64,000 nucleotides of DNA from Humibacter albus DSM 18994 (lineage in GTDB: Bacteria; Actinomycetota; Actinomycetes; Actinomycetales; Microbacteriaceae), in NCBI RefSeq assembly GCF_000421825.1, contig NZ_ATXT01000017.1:62001-126000 (forward strand), written 5' to 3'. The notes beneath the pieces were generated by a model, which was not told the DNA's origin, did no database searches, and worked only from the letters and a program-made list of their open reading frames with translations. How positions within the stretch are numbered: position 1 is the first letter of the stretch; every line of letters begins with the position of its first letter. The translations under genes and the position numbers were made by a program. Positions 37,211 to 49,557 of this stretch are shown piece by piece.

Positions 37211-38347
37211 TCACAGCTCCGCGTGCAGCTGCCACACCAGCTCTGCGGAGGTGCGCCAGCTGAACGCCGCAGCGCGGTCCATGCCAGCGAAGCGCAGGCG
37301 CTCTCGCGCCTTGTCGTCGGCGAGCACGCCGGCGATCGCGTCGGCGAGACGGCCGGGATAGCCCTCGGCGTCCTGACGAGGCACCGAGACGCCGGCGCCG
37401 AAGGCGACCTCGCTCACGGCGGGATCGTCCGAGTGCACCACGGGAGTGCCGAACCGCATCGCTTCGATGACGGGCAGGCCGAAGCCCGAGGCGAGGTTCG
37501 GGTACGTGAACACCGAGGCCCTGCTCAGCACGACGGCGAGATCGGCGTCGCCGAGGGAGCCGAGAACGAGAACACGACCCTCGGGGAGGCCGGCTTCCAT
37601 CGCCACGGTGGCGACCGATTCGCCGCGGAACTGCTCGGGACCGACGACGACCAGTGGAACACCGGCGAGCACCGGCGACGCCATGGCCCGGATCAGCTCG
37701 CGGAGGCCCTTGCGCGGATCGAGGCTGGAGACGGTGGCCACGTAGTGCTCGGGGAGCCGCAGAGTCTCGGCGCGGGCATCCGCGTCGGCGGGCACCCGAA
37801 GCGTGTCGGCGGGTGCGCCCCCGATCACCCGGATGCGATCACCGAGCTTCGCGACGTCGTTCAGCTGATCCGCGACCGCGTGCGTGGGCACGACGATGGC
37901 GTCGGCGAACTTGCGGGCGCGCTTGACCATCGCCTTCTGCCAGGCGGCCTCGACGACGCCGATCGAGTCGGGGGCCGTCCAGGCCGAGACGTCGTGCACC
38001 GTGACCGTTGTCTGGTCGAGCGCGGTCGAGGAGTCGTGCTTGAACAGCGGCGCGAGCAGGCTCGGCGCGTGAATGAGCCCGCCGCCGAGGGAGAGCTTGA
38101 CGCCCATCTGCCAGGCCAGTGCGAGCTCGCGAGGGCCGACCGGGAGCGCGTGCACTCCGACCAGGCCGGGAAGGAGCTGCTGAATCAGCCGGCGTTCCGT
38201 TTCGCCGTGAGACGCCACGACCCCTTCGACGACGCAGCCGCGCGGAGCGGTCTCGATGAGCTGCCTGGTCAGTTCGAGGCTGTACCTCGAGACCCCGTCG
38301 GGAACATCCGTGAGCACATCCTCAACGATCACCCTCAGGGTTGTCAT
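37211..38347 (-). CDS. Glycosyltransferase family 4 (rhamnosyl/mannosyltransferase-like)
   Basis: A 378-residue GT-B enzyme. The N-terminal domain has the GVSRYSLELTRQL donor-side loop, and TVHDVSAW the acceptor-side histidine. The C-terminal domain carries VATVSSLDPRKGL and the nucleotide-sugar site TYPNLASGFGLPVIEAMRFGTP. It overlaps rmlD by 26 nt in one operon with dTDP-rhamnose genes, so dTDP-rhamnose is the natural guess for the donor. In mycobacteria the rhamnosyltransferase in this place (WbbL) is a GT2, so this would be a non-homologous replacement. Confidence 0.88.
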   Translation of the reverse strand: MTTLRVIVEDVLTDVPDGVSRYSLELTRQLIETAPRGCVVEGVVASHGETERRLIQQLLPGLVGVHALPVGPRELALAWQMGVKLSLGGGLIHAPSLLAPLFKHDSSTALDQTTVTVHDVSAWTAPDSIGVVEAAWQKAMVKRARKFADAIVVPTHAVADQLNDVAKLGDRIRVIGGAPADTLRVPADADARAETLRLPEHYVATVSSLDPRKGLRELIRAMASPVLAGVPLVVVGPEQFRGESVATVAMEAGLPEGRVLVLGSLGDADLAVVLSRASVFTYPNLASGFGLPVIEAMRFGTPVVHSDDPAVSEVAFGAGVSVPRQDAEGYPGRLADAIAGVLADDKARERLRFAGMDRAAAFSWRTSAELVWQLHAEL

Positions 38348-39191
38348 CGAACACCTTTCGCTCGAAGGCCTCGGCCAGCGCGTCTCGCCAGTCTCGCATC
38401 GGAGTCAGACCTGCCGATACCCACGCGTCATGCCCGAGCACGGAGTAGCCGGGCCGTGGCGCCGGTCTGACGAAATCGGCGCTGGTCGTCGGCCGAACAC
38501 GCTCGGGATCGAGTCCGGCCAGCTCGAACGCCGCCCGGGCGAGCCCGAACCAGGTCGTCTCCCCACTCGCGGTGCCGTGGTAGACGCCCGCGGCGGCATC
38601 CGAATCGGCGAGAGCGACGAGCTGTGCGGCCAGGTCGGCCGTCCACGTCGGCTGCCCGCGTTGATCGTCGACCACGCTCACCGTGTCATGCGTGCGCGCG
38701 AGCCGCAGCATGGTGGCGGCGAAGTTCGGGCCGTGCTCGCCATAGAGCCATGCGGTGCGCACGATGAAGGTGCCGTCGGGATGCGCCGCTAAAGCGAGCT
38801 CCTCGCCCGCCGCTTTGGTGCGTCCGTAGGCGTTCAGTGGATGCCGCGGTGCCGTTTCCGGGTACGGCTCCTCGGCGTCTCCGTGGAACACGTAGTCGGT
38901 CGAGATCGTGATGAGCTTCGCGCCCGCATCGTGCGCGGCGATCGCGAGGTTCTCGGTGCCGAGCGCGTTGACGGCGTAGGCGGCATCCTCGTGCGCTTCT
39001 GCGTCGTCGACCTTCGTGTACGCCGAGGCGTTGAAGACGACATCGTGGCCGGCGACGGCATCCCGTACCGCATCACGGTCGGTCACGTCGAGCTGAGCGC
39101 GGGTGAGCGTGGTGACATCGCGACCCGACAACGCCCTCTGAAGGTCACGGCCGAGCATGCCGGCAGCACCCGTGACGAGGTAGCGAGTCAT
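38322..39191 (-). CDS. rmlD: dTDP-4-dehydrorhamnose reductase
   Basis: A 289-residue short-chain dehydrogenase/reductase that makes dTDP-L-rhamnose with NADPH. The Rossmann loop is VTGAAGMLGRDL, the early conserved part is VFNASAYTKVDDAE, and the catalytic Tyr-Lys pair lies in NAYGRTKAAGE after the Thr of STDYVF. RTAWLYGEHGPNF and the C-terminal PTTSADFVRPAPRP are typical for RmlD. Its ATG directly follows the rmlB stop (TAGATG), so the genes are coupled. Confidence 0.95.
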   Translation of the reverse strand: MTRYLVTGAAGMLGRDLQRALSGRDVTTLTRAQLDVTDRDAVRDAVAGHDVVFNASAYTKVDDAEAHEDAAYAVNALGTENLAIAAHDAGAKLITISTDYVFHGDAEEPYPETAPRHPLNAYGRTKAAGEELALAAHPDGTFIVRTAWLYGEHGPNFAATMLRLARTHDTVSVVDDQRGQPTWTADLAAQLVALADSDAAAGVYHGTASGETTWFGLARAAFELAGLDPERVRPTTSADFVRPAPRPGYSVLGHDAWVSAGLTPMRDWRDALAEAFERKVFDDNPEGDR

Positions 39192-40869
<1,678 letters not shown>

Positions 40870-40870
40870 C

Positions 40871-41737
40871 ATGCGCGGCATCATCCTCGCCGGTGGCTCA
40901 GGCAGCCGGCTCTGGCCGATCACCAAGGGCATCTCCAAGCAGCTGATGCCCATCTACGACAAGCCGATGATCTACTACCCGCTGTCGACGCTCATGATGG
41001 CGGGCATCCGCGAGATCCTGATCATCACGACACCGGAGTACAACGCGCAGTTCAAGGCGCTGCTCGGTGACGGGTCCGACCTCGGACTGCGGCTCGAGTA
41101 TGCCGTGCAGCCCTCTCCCGATGGGCTGGCTCAGGCCTTCATCATCGGCGAAGAGTTCATCGGTGATGAGTCCGTCGCGCTCGTGCTGGGGGACAACATC
41201 TTCCACGGCACCGGTCTCGGAACAGCGTTGCGGCACGTCACGAACGACAGCGGCGCGACGATCTTCGCCTACCACGTGAGCAATCCGCGGGCCTATGGCG
41301 TCGTGGAGTTCGACGACGACTTGAAGGCGATCTCGATCGAAGAGAAGCCCGCCGAGCCGAAGAGCAACTACGCCGTCCCCGGCCTCTACTTCTACGACAA
41401 CGACGTGGTGCAGATCGCCAAGACCATCGAACCGAGTGCGCGAGGCGAGCTCGAGATCTCCACGGTGAACGAGCGGTATCTCGACGCCGGCACGCTCAAC
41501 GTCCAGGTTCTCGACCGCGGCACAGCCTGGCTCGACACCGGAACGTTCGAGTCGATGATGCAGGCATCCGAGTACGTGCGCGTCATCGAGGATCGTCAAG
41601 GGACGAAGATCGGATGCGTCGAGGAGATCGCCTGGAGGGCGGGCTGGATCGACACCCCGCAGCTGAGCGCGCTTGCCGCGCCGCTCGTCAAGAGCGGCTA
41701 TGGCGCCTACCTCGAGCGGCTGATCGCCGACGAGTGA
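40871..41737 (+). CDS. rmlA: Glucose-1-phosphate thymidylyltransferase
   Basis: A 288-residue nucleotidyltransferase that joins dTTP and glucose-1-phosphate. The N-terminal signature is [18 protein letters not shown], followed by [29 protein letters not shown] carries the metal Asp, and [14 protein letters not shown] and [14 protein letters not shown] are typical of RmlA. The phosphomutase at 7687-9501 could supply the substrate. It converges with the GlfT2-like gene, leaving only 9 nt between the stops. Confidence 0.96.
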   Translation: MRGIILAGGSGSRLWPITKGISKQLMPIYDKPMIYYPLSTLMMAGIREILIITTPEYNAQFKALLGDGSDLGLRLEYAVQPSPDGLAQAFIIGEEFIGDESVALVLGDNIFHGTGLGTALRHVTNDSGATIFAYHVSNPRAYGVVEFDDDLKAISIEEKPAEPKSNYAVPGLYFYDNDVVQIAKTIEPSARGELEISTVNERYLDAGTLNVQVLDRGTAWLDTGTFESMMQASEYVRVIEDRQGTKIGCVEEIAWRAGWIDTPQLSALAAPLVKSGYGAYLERLIADE

Positions 41738-41746
41738 TCGGCGCCG

Positions 41747-43789
41747 TCAGGCGTCGTCGCGCGTACTCTCGATGGTCTGCCGCCATTGCTCGGCCGACGT
41801 GATGCGGGGCAGCGCGGAGCGGTACTGCTCGCGCAAGCGGTCCCACTCGCGGCGGTAGCGCAGGTTCAGACGGATCGACTCCGTCAGGAGCTTGCGGAAC
41901 TTCTTCGGGTCCCGAACGTGCCAGGTGGCGCCCGATCCCTCGGCGTTCGTGATCAGCACGCTGTCCCAGGTGGGGACCTCGAACCACCGGGCGTCCTGAT
42001 AGGCCAGGTGCCCGTGCGGCGCGCTCACATCTGACGTGACCTTGCTGCCGTGCCGGCGCACCTGCTTCACGAGCCAGCTGACGAAGCCGACCCCGTGGGG
42101 CCCGGGGTTCACCGCGCGGTCGGTGAGCTCCTTGTTCTCCCGCGCGGAAAAGTGCGGGATGTCGGAGGAACTCCTGATCAACTTGGCTTCCGTGAAGCCT
42201 GCGCCCATCGCCCGCACCCTCGGAAGGCGATCGATCATGTCGGCGTGCAGCTGCTGCGGACCCTCGAAGACGTTGCGAATGGCCGCCATGCGCATCGCTA
42301 TCGTGTAGTAGTCCATGGTCAGCAGGTTCTTCACATCGCTGGCGAGCATGGAACGCCAGAGCTTGCCGCCGCGCTTGTGCGGCGAGTGCAGCAGCGCCGT
42401 GATGAGGCGGTTGCGCTCGTGGAAGAAGGCCTGCCAGTCGTGCGTGTCGTCCTTGTCGACCCACGAGACGTGCCACACGGCCGCGCCGGGAAGGCTCACC
42501 GTGCCGTATCCGTGCTCACGGGCACGCAGGGAGTACTCGGCGTCGTCCCACTTGATGAACACCGGAAGCGAGAGGCCGATCTTCTTCAGGATCTCGACCG
42601 GGATCAGGCACATCCACCAGCCGTTGTAGTCGACGTCGTAGCGGCGGTGCATCCACCCGGTCTGACGCAGGTTGGACGTGCCGAAATCGTGACGCTCCGG
42701 GGTGAACGGACCCCACATGAACGGCGACCACTTGATGCCCTCCGCGAAGGCGTGCAACTGGGCCTTGTCGTACATGTCGAACATGTGGCCGCCCACGATC
42801 GTGGGTCGGTTGCAGTAATTGGCGAAGGTGACGACGCGTCGGATGCTCTCCGGCTCGATCTCGACGTCGTCGTCGAGCAGGATGACGTAGTCGGAATCGC
42901 CGGCGTCGAGCGTCTCGAGCATGCCGCGGCTGAAGCCACCCGACCCGCCGATGTTCGCCTGGTCGAGCACTCGGAGCTTGCTGCCGAGTGCGCTGACCGC
43001 ATCGGCATAGCCCGGATTGTCGACGATCTTCTCCGTGCCCTGATCGATCACCTGCACGCGGTCGAGCACGGCCAGCGTGTCTTTGTCGTTGCCGATGGTC
43101 GCCAGCAGCCGCGTGCAGTAGTCACCGCGGTTGAGCGTGGTGATGGAGACCGTTCCCGTGCCGGTCGAGCGCTGAGATGCGCCTTCGGGAGCGATCCAGT
43201 CGGCCTGCACCAACTCGAGAGCGTCATCGCCGGCGATGAGATCGAACCAGAGCCAGCCACCGTCGATGAACGTCGTGAGCGGAATGGTGAACGTGGAGAT
43301 GGTCGAGCCGTCGACCTCGACGCCGTCCACGCGCTGCACGACCGACCGGGCGTTCGATCGGTAGACCACGACGCGGCCGGGACCCGTCGTCTCGACGCGC
43401 AGTACGACGGACTCCAGTGACGTCCACGACTTCCAGTAGCTCGCGGGGAACGCGTTGAAGTACGTGCCCAGCGAGGTCGACTGGAACGAGGGCAGGCGCA
43501 GACCGCGCCGTCCGCGCAACCAGCCGAGGCCGTTTCGGTCCGTCAGGCGGGATGCGCGCTTCGGCTGCCGGATCGACACCACGCCGCGCATGCGGGCGAG
43601 GCGTTCCTCTCGTGTCTCCTCCCGCGTCGACCACGACCAGATCTCGGGGTCGAGGAACAGCGGCAGGGCCTGCGGGTCCCCGTGCACCGGGAACACGACG
43701 CGCTGCAGGATGTTGTCCAGCTCCGGCTCGGAGCCGGTGGCGGCATCCTGCGTGGTCTCTGCTTCGGTGTCGGCAATGCGTCGCGCCAT
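41747..43789 (-). CDS. glfT2: GlfT2-like galactofuranosyltransferase
   Basis: A 680-residue GT2 enzyme of GlfT2 size and layout: an N-terminal beta-rich domain to about 200, a GT-A domain, then a long helical C-terminal region. SITTLNRGDYC begins the GT-A fold. The metal-binding triad is Asp306-308 (LLDDDVEIEP), and the catalytic motif is WDDAEY (414-419). AAVWHVSW contains the late conserved His. It polymerises galactofuranose from UDP-Galf, made by the mutase encoded 5 nt upstream. In mycobacteria glf and glfT2 are paired in the same way. Confidence 0.92.
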   Translation of the reverse strand: MARRIADTEAETTQDAATGSEPELDNILQRVVFPVHGDPQALPLFLDPEIWSWSTREETREERLARMRGVVSIRQPKRASRLTDRNGLGWLRGRRGLRLPSFQSTSLGTYFNAFPASYWKSWTSLESVVLRVETTGPGRVVVYRSNARSVVQRVDGVEVDGSTISTFTIPLTTFIDGGWLWFDLIAGDDALELVQADWIAPEGASQRSTGTGTVSITTLNRGDYCTRLLATIGNDKDTLAVLDRVQVIDQGTEKIVDNPGYADAVSALGSKLRVLDQANIGGSGGFSRGMLETLDAGDSDYVILLDDDVEIEPESIRRVVTFANYCNRPTIVGGHMFDMYDKAQLHAFAEGIKWSPFMWGPFTPERHDFGTSNLRQTGWMHRRYDVDYNGWWMCLIPVEILKKIGLSLPVFIKWDDAEYSLRAREHGYGTVSLPGAAVWHVSWVDKDDTHDWQAFFHERNRLITALLHSPHKRGGKLWRSMLASDVKNLLTMDYYTIAMRMAAIRNVFEGPQQLHADMIDRLPRVRAMGAGFTEAKLIRSSSDIPHFSARENKELTDRAVNPGPHGVGFVSWLVKQVRRHGSKVTSDVSAPHGHLAYQDARWFEVPTWDSVLITNAEGSGATWHVRDPKKFRKLLTESIRLNLRYRREWDRLREQYRSALPRITSAEQWRQTIESTRDDA

Positions 43790-43794
43790 GGGTG

Positions 43795-45018
<1,224 letters not shown>

Positions 45019-45092
45019 CTACGGGACGTCAAGCGCCGTTATCTGGCCGCGCGCCGTGCGGCACTCGCGGGTTCCTCCCCCTCGGCGAATGC

Positions 45093-45098
45093 TATCGT
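45093..45098 (+). promoter_or_regulatory. -10 box of the leader ORF and DUF6541 gene
   Basis: TATCGT lies 6 nt before a GTG at 45105, the same spacing as at the other leaderless starts. Confidence 0.5.
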
Positions 45099-45104
45099 GA
45101 CGCC

Positions 45105-45173
45105 GTGGCCCGGCCGATACCCTTCCTCCGTCCTGCGCGCGCGCGAACGAACTTCGGCGACCTCCGCGCATGA
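45105..45173 (+). CDS. Possible 22-residue leader peptide
   Basis: GTG at 45105, 6 nt behind a -10 box, opens a frame MARPIPFLRPARARTNFGDLRA that stops with TGA at 45171-45173. That stop overlaps the ATG (45170) of the large membrane protein as ATGA. The large gene itself has no ribosome-binding site, so its translation may depend on ribosomes finishing this leaderless peptide. The peptide is Pro/Arg-rich and resembles nothing known to me. Confidence 0.45.
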   Translation: MARPIPFLRPARARTNFGDLRA

Positions 45174-47206
45174 GCTGGTGGGTCATAGTCCCCGCGGCGA
45201 TCGCCGCCGGGGCGATAGTCCTGATTCCGGGGCTCGTCATCGCATACTCGGCCACGGCACGTGGCGTCACGGCGTGGGGCTTGGCCCCGCTGCTCTCGAT
45301 GACCGTCTTCGTGGTCCTGTCGCTCGGACTCGGCGTCGCGCACCTCCCGTTCACGGCCGTCACGGCGGCGGTCGGTACCGCCGTCATCGTGGCGGTCACC
45401 GCGATCGTGCTGGTGCTCGTGCTGCGCCGGCGCGGGGTGCGGCCTCTGCACACGGACCGGCCGTGGATCAACGCCATGATCCTGGTCACAGTGGTCATCG
45501 CTCTGATCACCTTCAGCATCCGGTTCGCATCGGCGCTGGTGCACCCGGACGCGATATCGCAGACCTTCGACGATGTCTTCCACCTGAACGGCGTGCGGTA
45601 CATCATCGACACGCACGACGCGAACCCGCTGACCTTCATCAATCTCGATGCCGCGTTCGGTGGTCCGGGCGGCTTCTACCCCAATCTCTGGCACGTTCTG
45701 GCGAGCCTCACGGCGCTGTATTCGGGAGCGAGCATCCCGGTCGCGCTCAACGCGCTCAACATCGTGATCTGCGGTGTGATCTGGCCCCTGGGATGCGTGC
45801 TCCTGGTGCGCAGTCTTGTCGGTCCGCGCCTCGTCGCACTGCTCGCCACGGGCATCCTCTCGGCGAGCTTCGGCGCCTTTCCGATGCTGCTCGTCACTTA
45901 CGGCGTTCTCTATCCGAACCTTCTCGGGCTCGCCGCACTTCCTGCCGCGCTCGGCATCCTGGTGTTCGCGACGCGGCTGGCGACGAAGCCGACGCTGGTG
46001 CCCGTTCTGGCGTGGATCGCGTTCATCGCGACGATCCCCGGAATCGCGATGGCTCATCCGAACGCGTTCGTGTCGTTGCTCGTGGTCGGGTTCCCCCTCA
46101 TGTTCGCGTTCGGTTGGCGATGGTTCAAGGACGCCAGAGCAGAGGGAGCATCTCGAGCCCGTTTGACGCGCGGCGCGGTCATCACGGCCGTCATTGCCGT
46201 CGTCGGGCTCGTTCTCTTCATCGTCTTGCGGCCGCCGCGCTCGACGGCCACCTGGGGTCCGTCGAAGGGGCTGTGGGATGCCATCTGGTCGGCCATCACG
46301 AACGGCCAGGACAATGCTGCGCAGTGGGCCGTCTCGATCCTCGTGCTGGTCGGCGTCGCGGCCGTGTTCGTGGCGCGACGCAACTGGTGGCTTGTCGGCT
46401 CTCTCGCGCTCGTCTGGTTCTTCTACGTCGCCACCGCGATCATGCGCGAGGGCGGGTGGCGCTTCGCCGTGACCGGTACCTGGTACAGCGACATCCACCG
46501 GCTCGTCGCCCTCGGTCCCGTGGTGCTCGTTCCCCTGGCGGTGATCGGCGTGCAGTGGCTGGCCGATCTCGCGGCGAGCCTCGGCGCCGTGCTTGCAGGG
46601 CGTCGCGCTCAGCCGGCGCTGGACGTCGATGCCGATCGGGCTGCGATTCCGGGCGATGAGGACGCGGCTGCCTCTGGCCGCCGATGGCCTGTGGTGTTCG
46701 GCACTGCCTTCGGACTCGTCGTGATTCTGGTGGCGGCCGTCGTCGCGCAAGTCGGCCCTGGGCTCGCCTCGATGTCGGGCTGGACAGGCGCCTCGTTCGC
46801 GCAGGTTCCGAACTCGTGGCTGCTCTCATCCGACGAGCGAGCGCTCATCGACCGGGTCCCGAACGAGGTGCCGAAAGACGCCGTGGTGGCCGGCGACCCC
46901 TGGACCGGAGCGTCTCTCGTGTGGGCGCTCGCCGACCGGCGCACGCTCGCTCCGCACATCTACGGTGCGCGCACGCCCGCCGCGAACCTCATTCTCGCGA
47001 GGCTGCGGCACGCAACGCCCGGATCGAAGGTGTGCGCCGCCTTGAAGAAGGAGAACGTGACCTATGCGCTCGACTTCGGCAGCAACGGCCTCTTCGGGCC
47101 GAAGCGCATCAACAAGGGCATGAACGGCCTGTCGGCGAGCCCCGTGCTCACCCTGATCGACCAGCAGGGTCCAGCCAAGCTCTACAAGGTCACCGGCTGC
47201 GACTGA
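45170..47206 (+). CDS. DUF6541-type polytopic membrane protein, possible GT-C glycosyltransferase (copy 1)
   Basis: A 678-residue protein with about twelve to thirteen hydrophobic segments and a soluble C-terminal domain of roughly 130 residues. The first large extracellular loop has PDAISQTFDDVFHLNGVRYI, whose acidic residues sit where GT-C enzymes hold their catalytic Asp. FYPNLWHVLASL and the C-terminal AGDPWTGASLVWALADRR are shared with the paralogue at 57765-59789. GT-C enzymes transfer sugars from polyprenyl phosphates outside the membrane. Family assignment rests on these motifs and size, and the activity is inferred. Confidence 0.7.
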   Translation: MSWWVIVPAAIAAGAIVLIPGLVIAYSATARGVTAWGLAPLLSMTVFVVLSLGLGVAHLPFTAVTAAVGTAVIVAVTAIVLVLVLRRRGVRPLHTDRPWINAMILVTVVIALITFSIRFASALVHPDAISQTFDDVFHLNGVRYIIDTHDANPLTFINLDAAFGGPGGFYPNLWHVLASLTALYSGASIPVALNALNIVICGVIWPLGCVLLVRSLVGPRLVALLATGILSASFGAFPMLLVTYGVLYPNLLGLAALPAALGILVFATRLATKPTLVPVLAWIAFIATIPGIAMAHPNAFVSLLVVGFPLMFAFGWRWFKDARAEGASRARLTRGAVITAVIAVVGLVLFIVLRPPRSTATWGPSKGLWDAIWSAITNGQDNAAQWAVSILVLVGVAAVFVARRNWWLVGSLALVWFFYVATAIMREGGWRFAVTGTWYSDIHRLVALGPVVLVPLAVIGVQWLADLAASLGAVLAGRRAQPALDVDADRAAIPGDEDAAASGRRWPVVFGTAFGLVVILVAAVVAQVGPGLASMSGWTGASFAQVPNSWLLSSDERALIDRVPNEVPKDAVVAGDPWTGASLVWALADRRTLAPHIYGARTPAANLILARLRHATPGSKVCAALKKENVTYALDFGSNGLFGPKRINKGMNGLSASPVLTLIDQQGPAKLYKVTGCD

Positions 47207-47239
47207 TCGACGATCCTCGGCTCTGCTCAGGACTCGGGC

Positions 47240-48106
47240 TCAAGAGCCGGTCGACGCGCCGTCCGCGACGCTGCGCTCGCCGGCGATCATCGTCCGGTAT
47301 GCGCGTCGGCGCACCGGTTCCGGCACCAGTCGGTAGCCTCCGCGAACGACGATGTTGCGCAGGAACTGAGCGCGGGTGGTGAATCCCGTTTTCATGAACG
47401 CGCGTTGCAGCATCCATTCGCTGCGAAGCAGCTTGAATCCGCCGCGACGCTTGTATGCTCCCGATGACACCCGGTAGCGCACGAGGGCGTCGGGGGAGTT
47501 GACCGCACGTACGTCGGAGGCGAGCATGCGGGCGAAAAGCCAGTAGTCCTCCATCATTCCGAGCGGCTGGTAACCGCCGGCACGCGCTACAGCGGCCTTC
47601 GTGTAGACGACCGTCGGATGATTGAACGGGTCGTGGAAGCGGGCGTATTGACGAATGTCATCGGGCTCGGTGGGAGGCACGCGCCGCACTCCCAGCCGTT
47701 CGCCGTCTTCGGTCTCGGTGAACTCGTTCAGGCCACTCCCGACGAGCTCGTATCCCTGGGCGATGAGCTCGAGCTGCACGGAGAATCGGTGCGGTTCGGA
47801 GATGTCGTCCGCGTCCATGCGCGCGACGACCTCGAAGCTGCACTCGGCGAGGCCCGCGGTAAGCGCTTCGGAAAGGCCCCGGTTCTCCGGCAGAATCACG
47901 ATCTTGAGCGGGACGGGAGTCGTCCGATCGAGCTCTGCGATCGCCGAGACGAGCGGTGCCGAGACCGGGCCATCTTGAACGAGCACCACCTCCGAGGGGC
48001 GGAGCGACTGGTCGATGACCGAGCTGCGGAACGCGCGGAGCAGGAACGGCGCGGAGTCGCCGTTGTACACCGGCATCAGTAGCGAGAACGAGGGGAGCGA
48101 TGTCAT
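47240..48106 (-). CDS. Glycosyltransferase family 2
   Basis: A 288-residue cytoplasmic GT-A enzyme. FSLLMPVYNGDSAPFLLRAF is the N-terminal nucleotide-binding start, VLVQDGP the second strand, ENRGLSEALTAGL the third motif and ARMDADDISEPHRF the DxD metal site. NHPTVVYTKAAVARAGGY and EDYWLFARML lie on the acceptor side. The start overlaps the stop of the upstream GT2 (ATGA), so both belong to one operon. The sugar transferred is not deducible. Confidence 0.9.
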   Translation of the reverse strand: MTSLPSFSLLMPVYNGDSAPFLLRAFRSSVIDQSLRPSEVVLVQDGPVSAPLVSAIAELDRTTPVPLKIVILPENRGLSEALTAGLAECSFEVVARMDADDISEPHRFSVQLELIAQGYELVGSGLNEFTETEDGERLGVRRVPPTEPDDIRQYARFHDPFNHPTVVYTKAAVARAGGYQPLGMMEDYWLFARMLASDVRAVNSPDALVRYRVSSGAYKRRGGFKLLRSEWMLQRAFMKTGFTTRAQFLRNIVVRGGYRLVPEPVRRRAYRTMIAGERSVADGASTGS

Positions 48107-49044
48107 CCGTGCATCACCTCGAACGCGGCCATCGAACCGTTGTCCAGCCCCAGCGAAGCCAGGTACTCGCTGTTGGGTCGAGGGCGCCGGCGGATGCCGT
48201 CCTGCCAGCCGGATCGGAACGTGCGCGCGATGGTCGCACGGTCAGGCGAGTGACGATAGGTGCGCATCCATCGCCGGGCAGTGGCGGCCAGGTAGAGCGG
48301 GCGCTCGTACCAGCTCAGCGCCCGTGAGGCACGGAACAGCCAGAGCTTGTTGCGCACCTCGTAGTAGAACCGTTCGCCGGGGTCCGCGTCGGTGTCGGCA
48401 CGCGCCTTCGTCTTGTGCACCACGACGCTCGCGGGAATGAACATGCCGCGGCGTCGGCGCAGAATGCGGGCGCTGAACTCGAAGTCGTCGTTCCAGATGA
48501 AGTATTCGGCGATCGGGAGGCCGTCGACCTTCACTGCTGCAGCGTCGATCAGCATCGAGACGAACGACGACGAGCGCACCGCGACACCGCCGGCCGCCGC
48601 GGCATCGCGCCGCTCCGACTTCGAGGCGAGCGGCTTGCGACGCGGCGTGTTCATCGGGTGATCGAGCCCGTCGGTCCAGACGACCCGGGAGCCGAGGATG
48701 GCAGGAGTCTCAGGTGCGGCGGCGCGGGCCGCCAGGAGCGCTTCCAACGCCGTCGACGTGGGGATGGTGTCGTCGTCCATCACCCAGACCAGATCGGCCC
48801 GCTGCGCTGAGATGGCATGTTCGATCCCGACGGCGAATCCGCCTGCACCGCCGGTGTTGACATCGAGGCGCACGAGATCGACGTCGGGAGACGCTTCGGC
48901 CACGGCGTCGGCCGAGCCGTCGGATGACGCGTTGTCCACCACGACGACCGCGTCGAGAGGGCGCGTTTGCGCGGCGAGGGCTTCGAGGCATTCGAGCAGG
49001 AGCTCGCGCCGGTTGTATGCGACGACCACCGCGACAACGCGCAC
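48103..49044 (-). CDS. Glycosyltransferase family 2, possible GlfT1-like initiating galactofuranosyltransferase
   Basis: A 313-residue GT-A enzyme. VVAVVVAYNRRELL and VVDNASSDGS bind the nucleotide, VNTGGAGGFAVGIEHA is the third motif, WVMDDDTIP the metal site, and YFIWNDDFEFSARI the catalytic acid region. Size and the DDD/WNDD-F layout recall GlfT1, which adds the first galactofuranoses before GlfT2 elongates; the presence of glf and a GlfT2-like gene nearby supports this, but only weakly. GTG 49044 (GAAGGG 4 nt before) and GTG 49074 are both possible starts. A TAAACT -10 lies near 49112. Confidence 0.75.
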   Translation of the reverse strand: MRVVAVVVAYNRRELLLECLEALAAQTRPLDAVVVVDNASSDGSADAVAEASPDVDLVRLDVNTGGAGGFAVGIEHAISAQRADLVWVMDDDTIPTSTALEALLAARAAAPETPAILGSRVVWTDGLDHPMNTPRRKPLASKSERRDAAAAGGVAVRSSSFVSMLIDAAAVKVDGLPIAEYFIWNDDFEFSARILRRRRGMFIPASVVVHKTKARADTDADPGERFYYEVRNKLWLFRASRALSWYERPLYLAATARRWMRTYRHSPDRATIARTFRSGWQDGIRRRPRPNSEYLASLGLDNGSMAAFEVMHG

Positions 49045-49164
49045 ACGAAACCCTTCGAACTCGGCTGGACGCACGCCTGTCTCGACGATTGCGGACGCGT
49101 GCAGGGACCGATGGAGTTTATCGGGTCGCGCTGGGCGATCCCGGCCGCGGCTGAATGGCTCGCC

Positions 49165-49557
49165 TCAGCCTTGATCGGGATCGGAGGACAGCCGGTCCTT
49201 GTCGAGGAGCTGCCGCTCGAGCTCGCGGATGCGCAGCTCCTGCATCGCGGACTGTTCCGCGAGGGTGCGCGTCTTGGACTCCACCGTCGTCAGTTCGGAG
49301 CTGTGCTGCAGGCAGACCAAGAACAGGATGGCGATGCTCACGAAGAACACGAGGTTGGTCGGTACCTGCACGCCGACCAATTTCGCCGCCCACTCAAGCG
49401 TCTGAGGAAACACACCGGCGATAAGTGCGAGCACTCCCGCGACGAGCCACCAGAGCGCGTGACGTTCCCTCAGCCGACGACGACGGAGCATCTCGATCAC
49501 GATGATCAGGACGAGCAACGAGGCGACGACTCCGAGCACGTAGCTGGCCGTGGTCAT
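49165..49557 (-). CDS. DUF2304 membrane protein (copy 1)
   Basis: A 130-residue protein with three hydrophobic segments (about 6-20, 34-52 and 66-84) and a charged coiled-coil C-terminus (SELTTVESKTRTLAEQSAMQ). This is the DUF2304 layout, a family usually found beside dolichol-phosphate-mannose-synthase-like transferases and probably acting as their membrane partner. It overlaps the upstream GT2 by ATGA. A second copy stands in the same arrangement at 59797-60192. Confidence 0.85.
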   Translation of the reverse strand: MTTASYVLGVVASLLVLIIVIEMLRRRRLRERHALWWLVAGVLALIAGVFPQTLEWAAKLVGVQVPTNLVFFVSIAILFLVCLQHSSELTTVESKTRTLAEQSAMQELRIRELERQLLDKDRLSSDPDQG

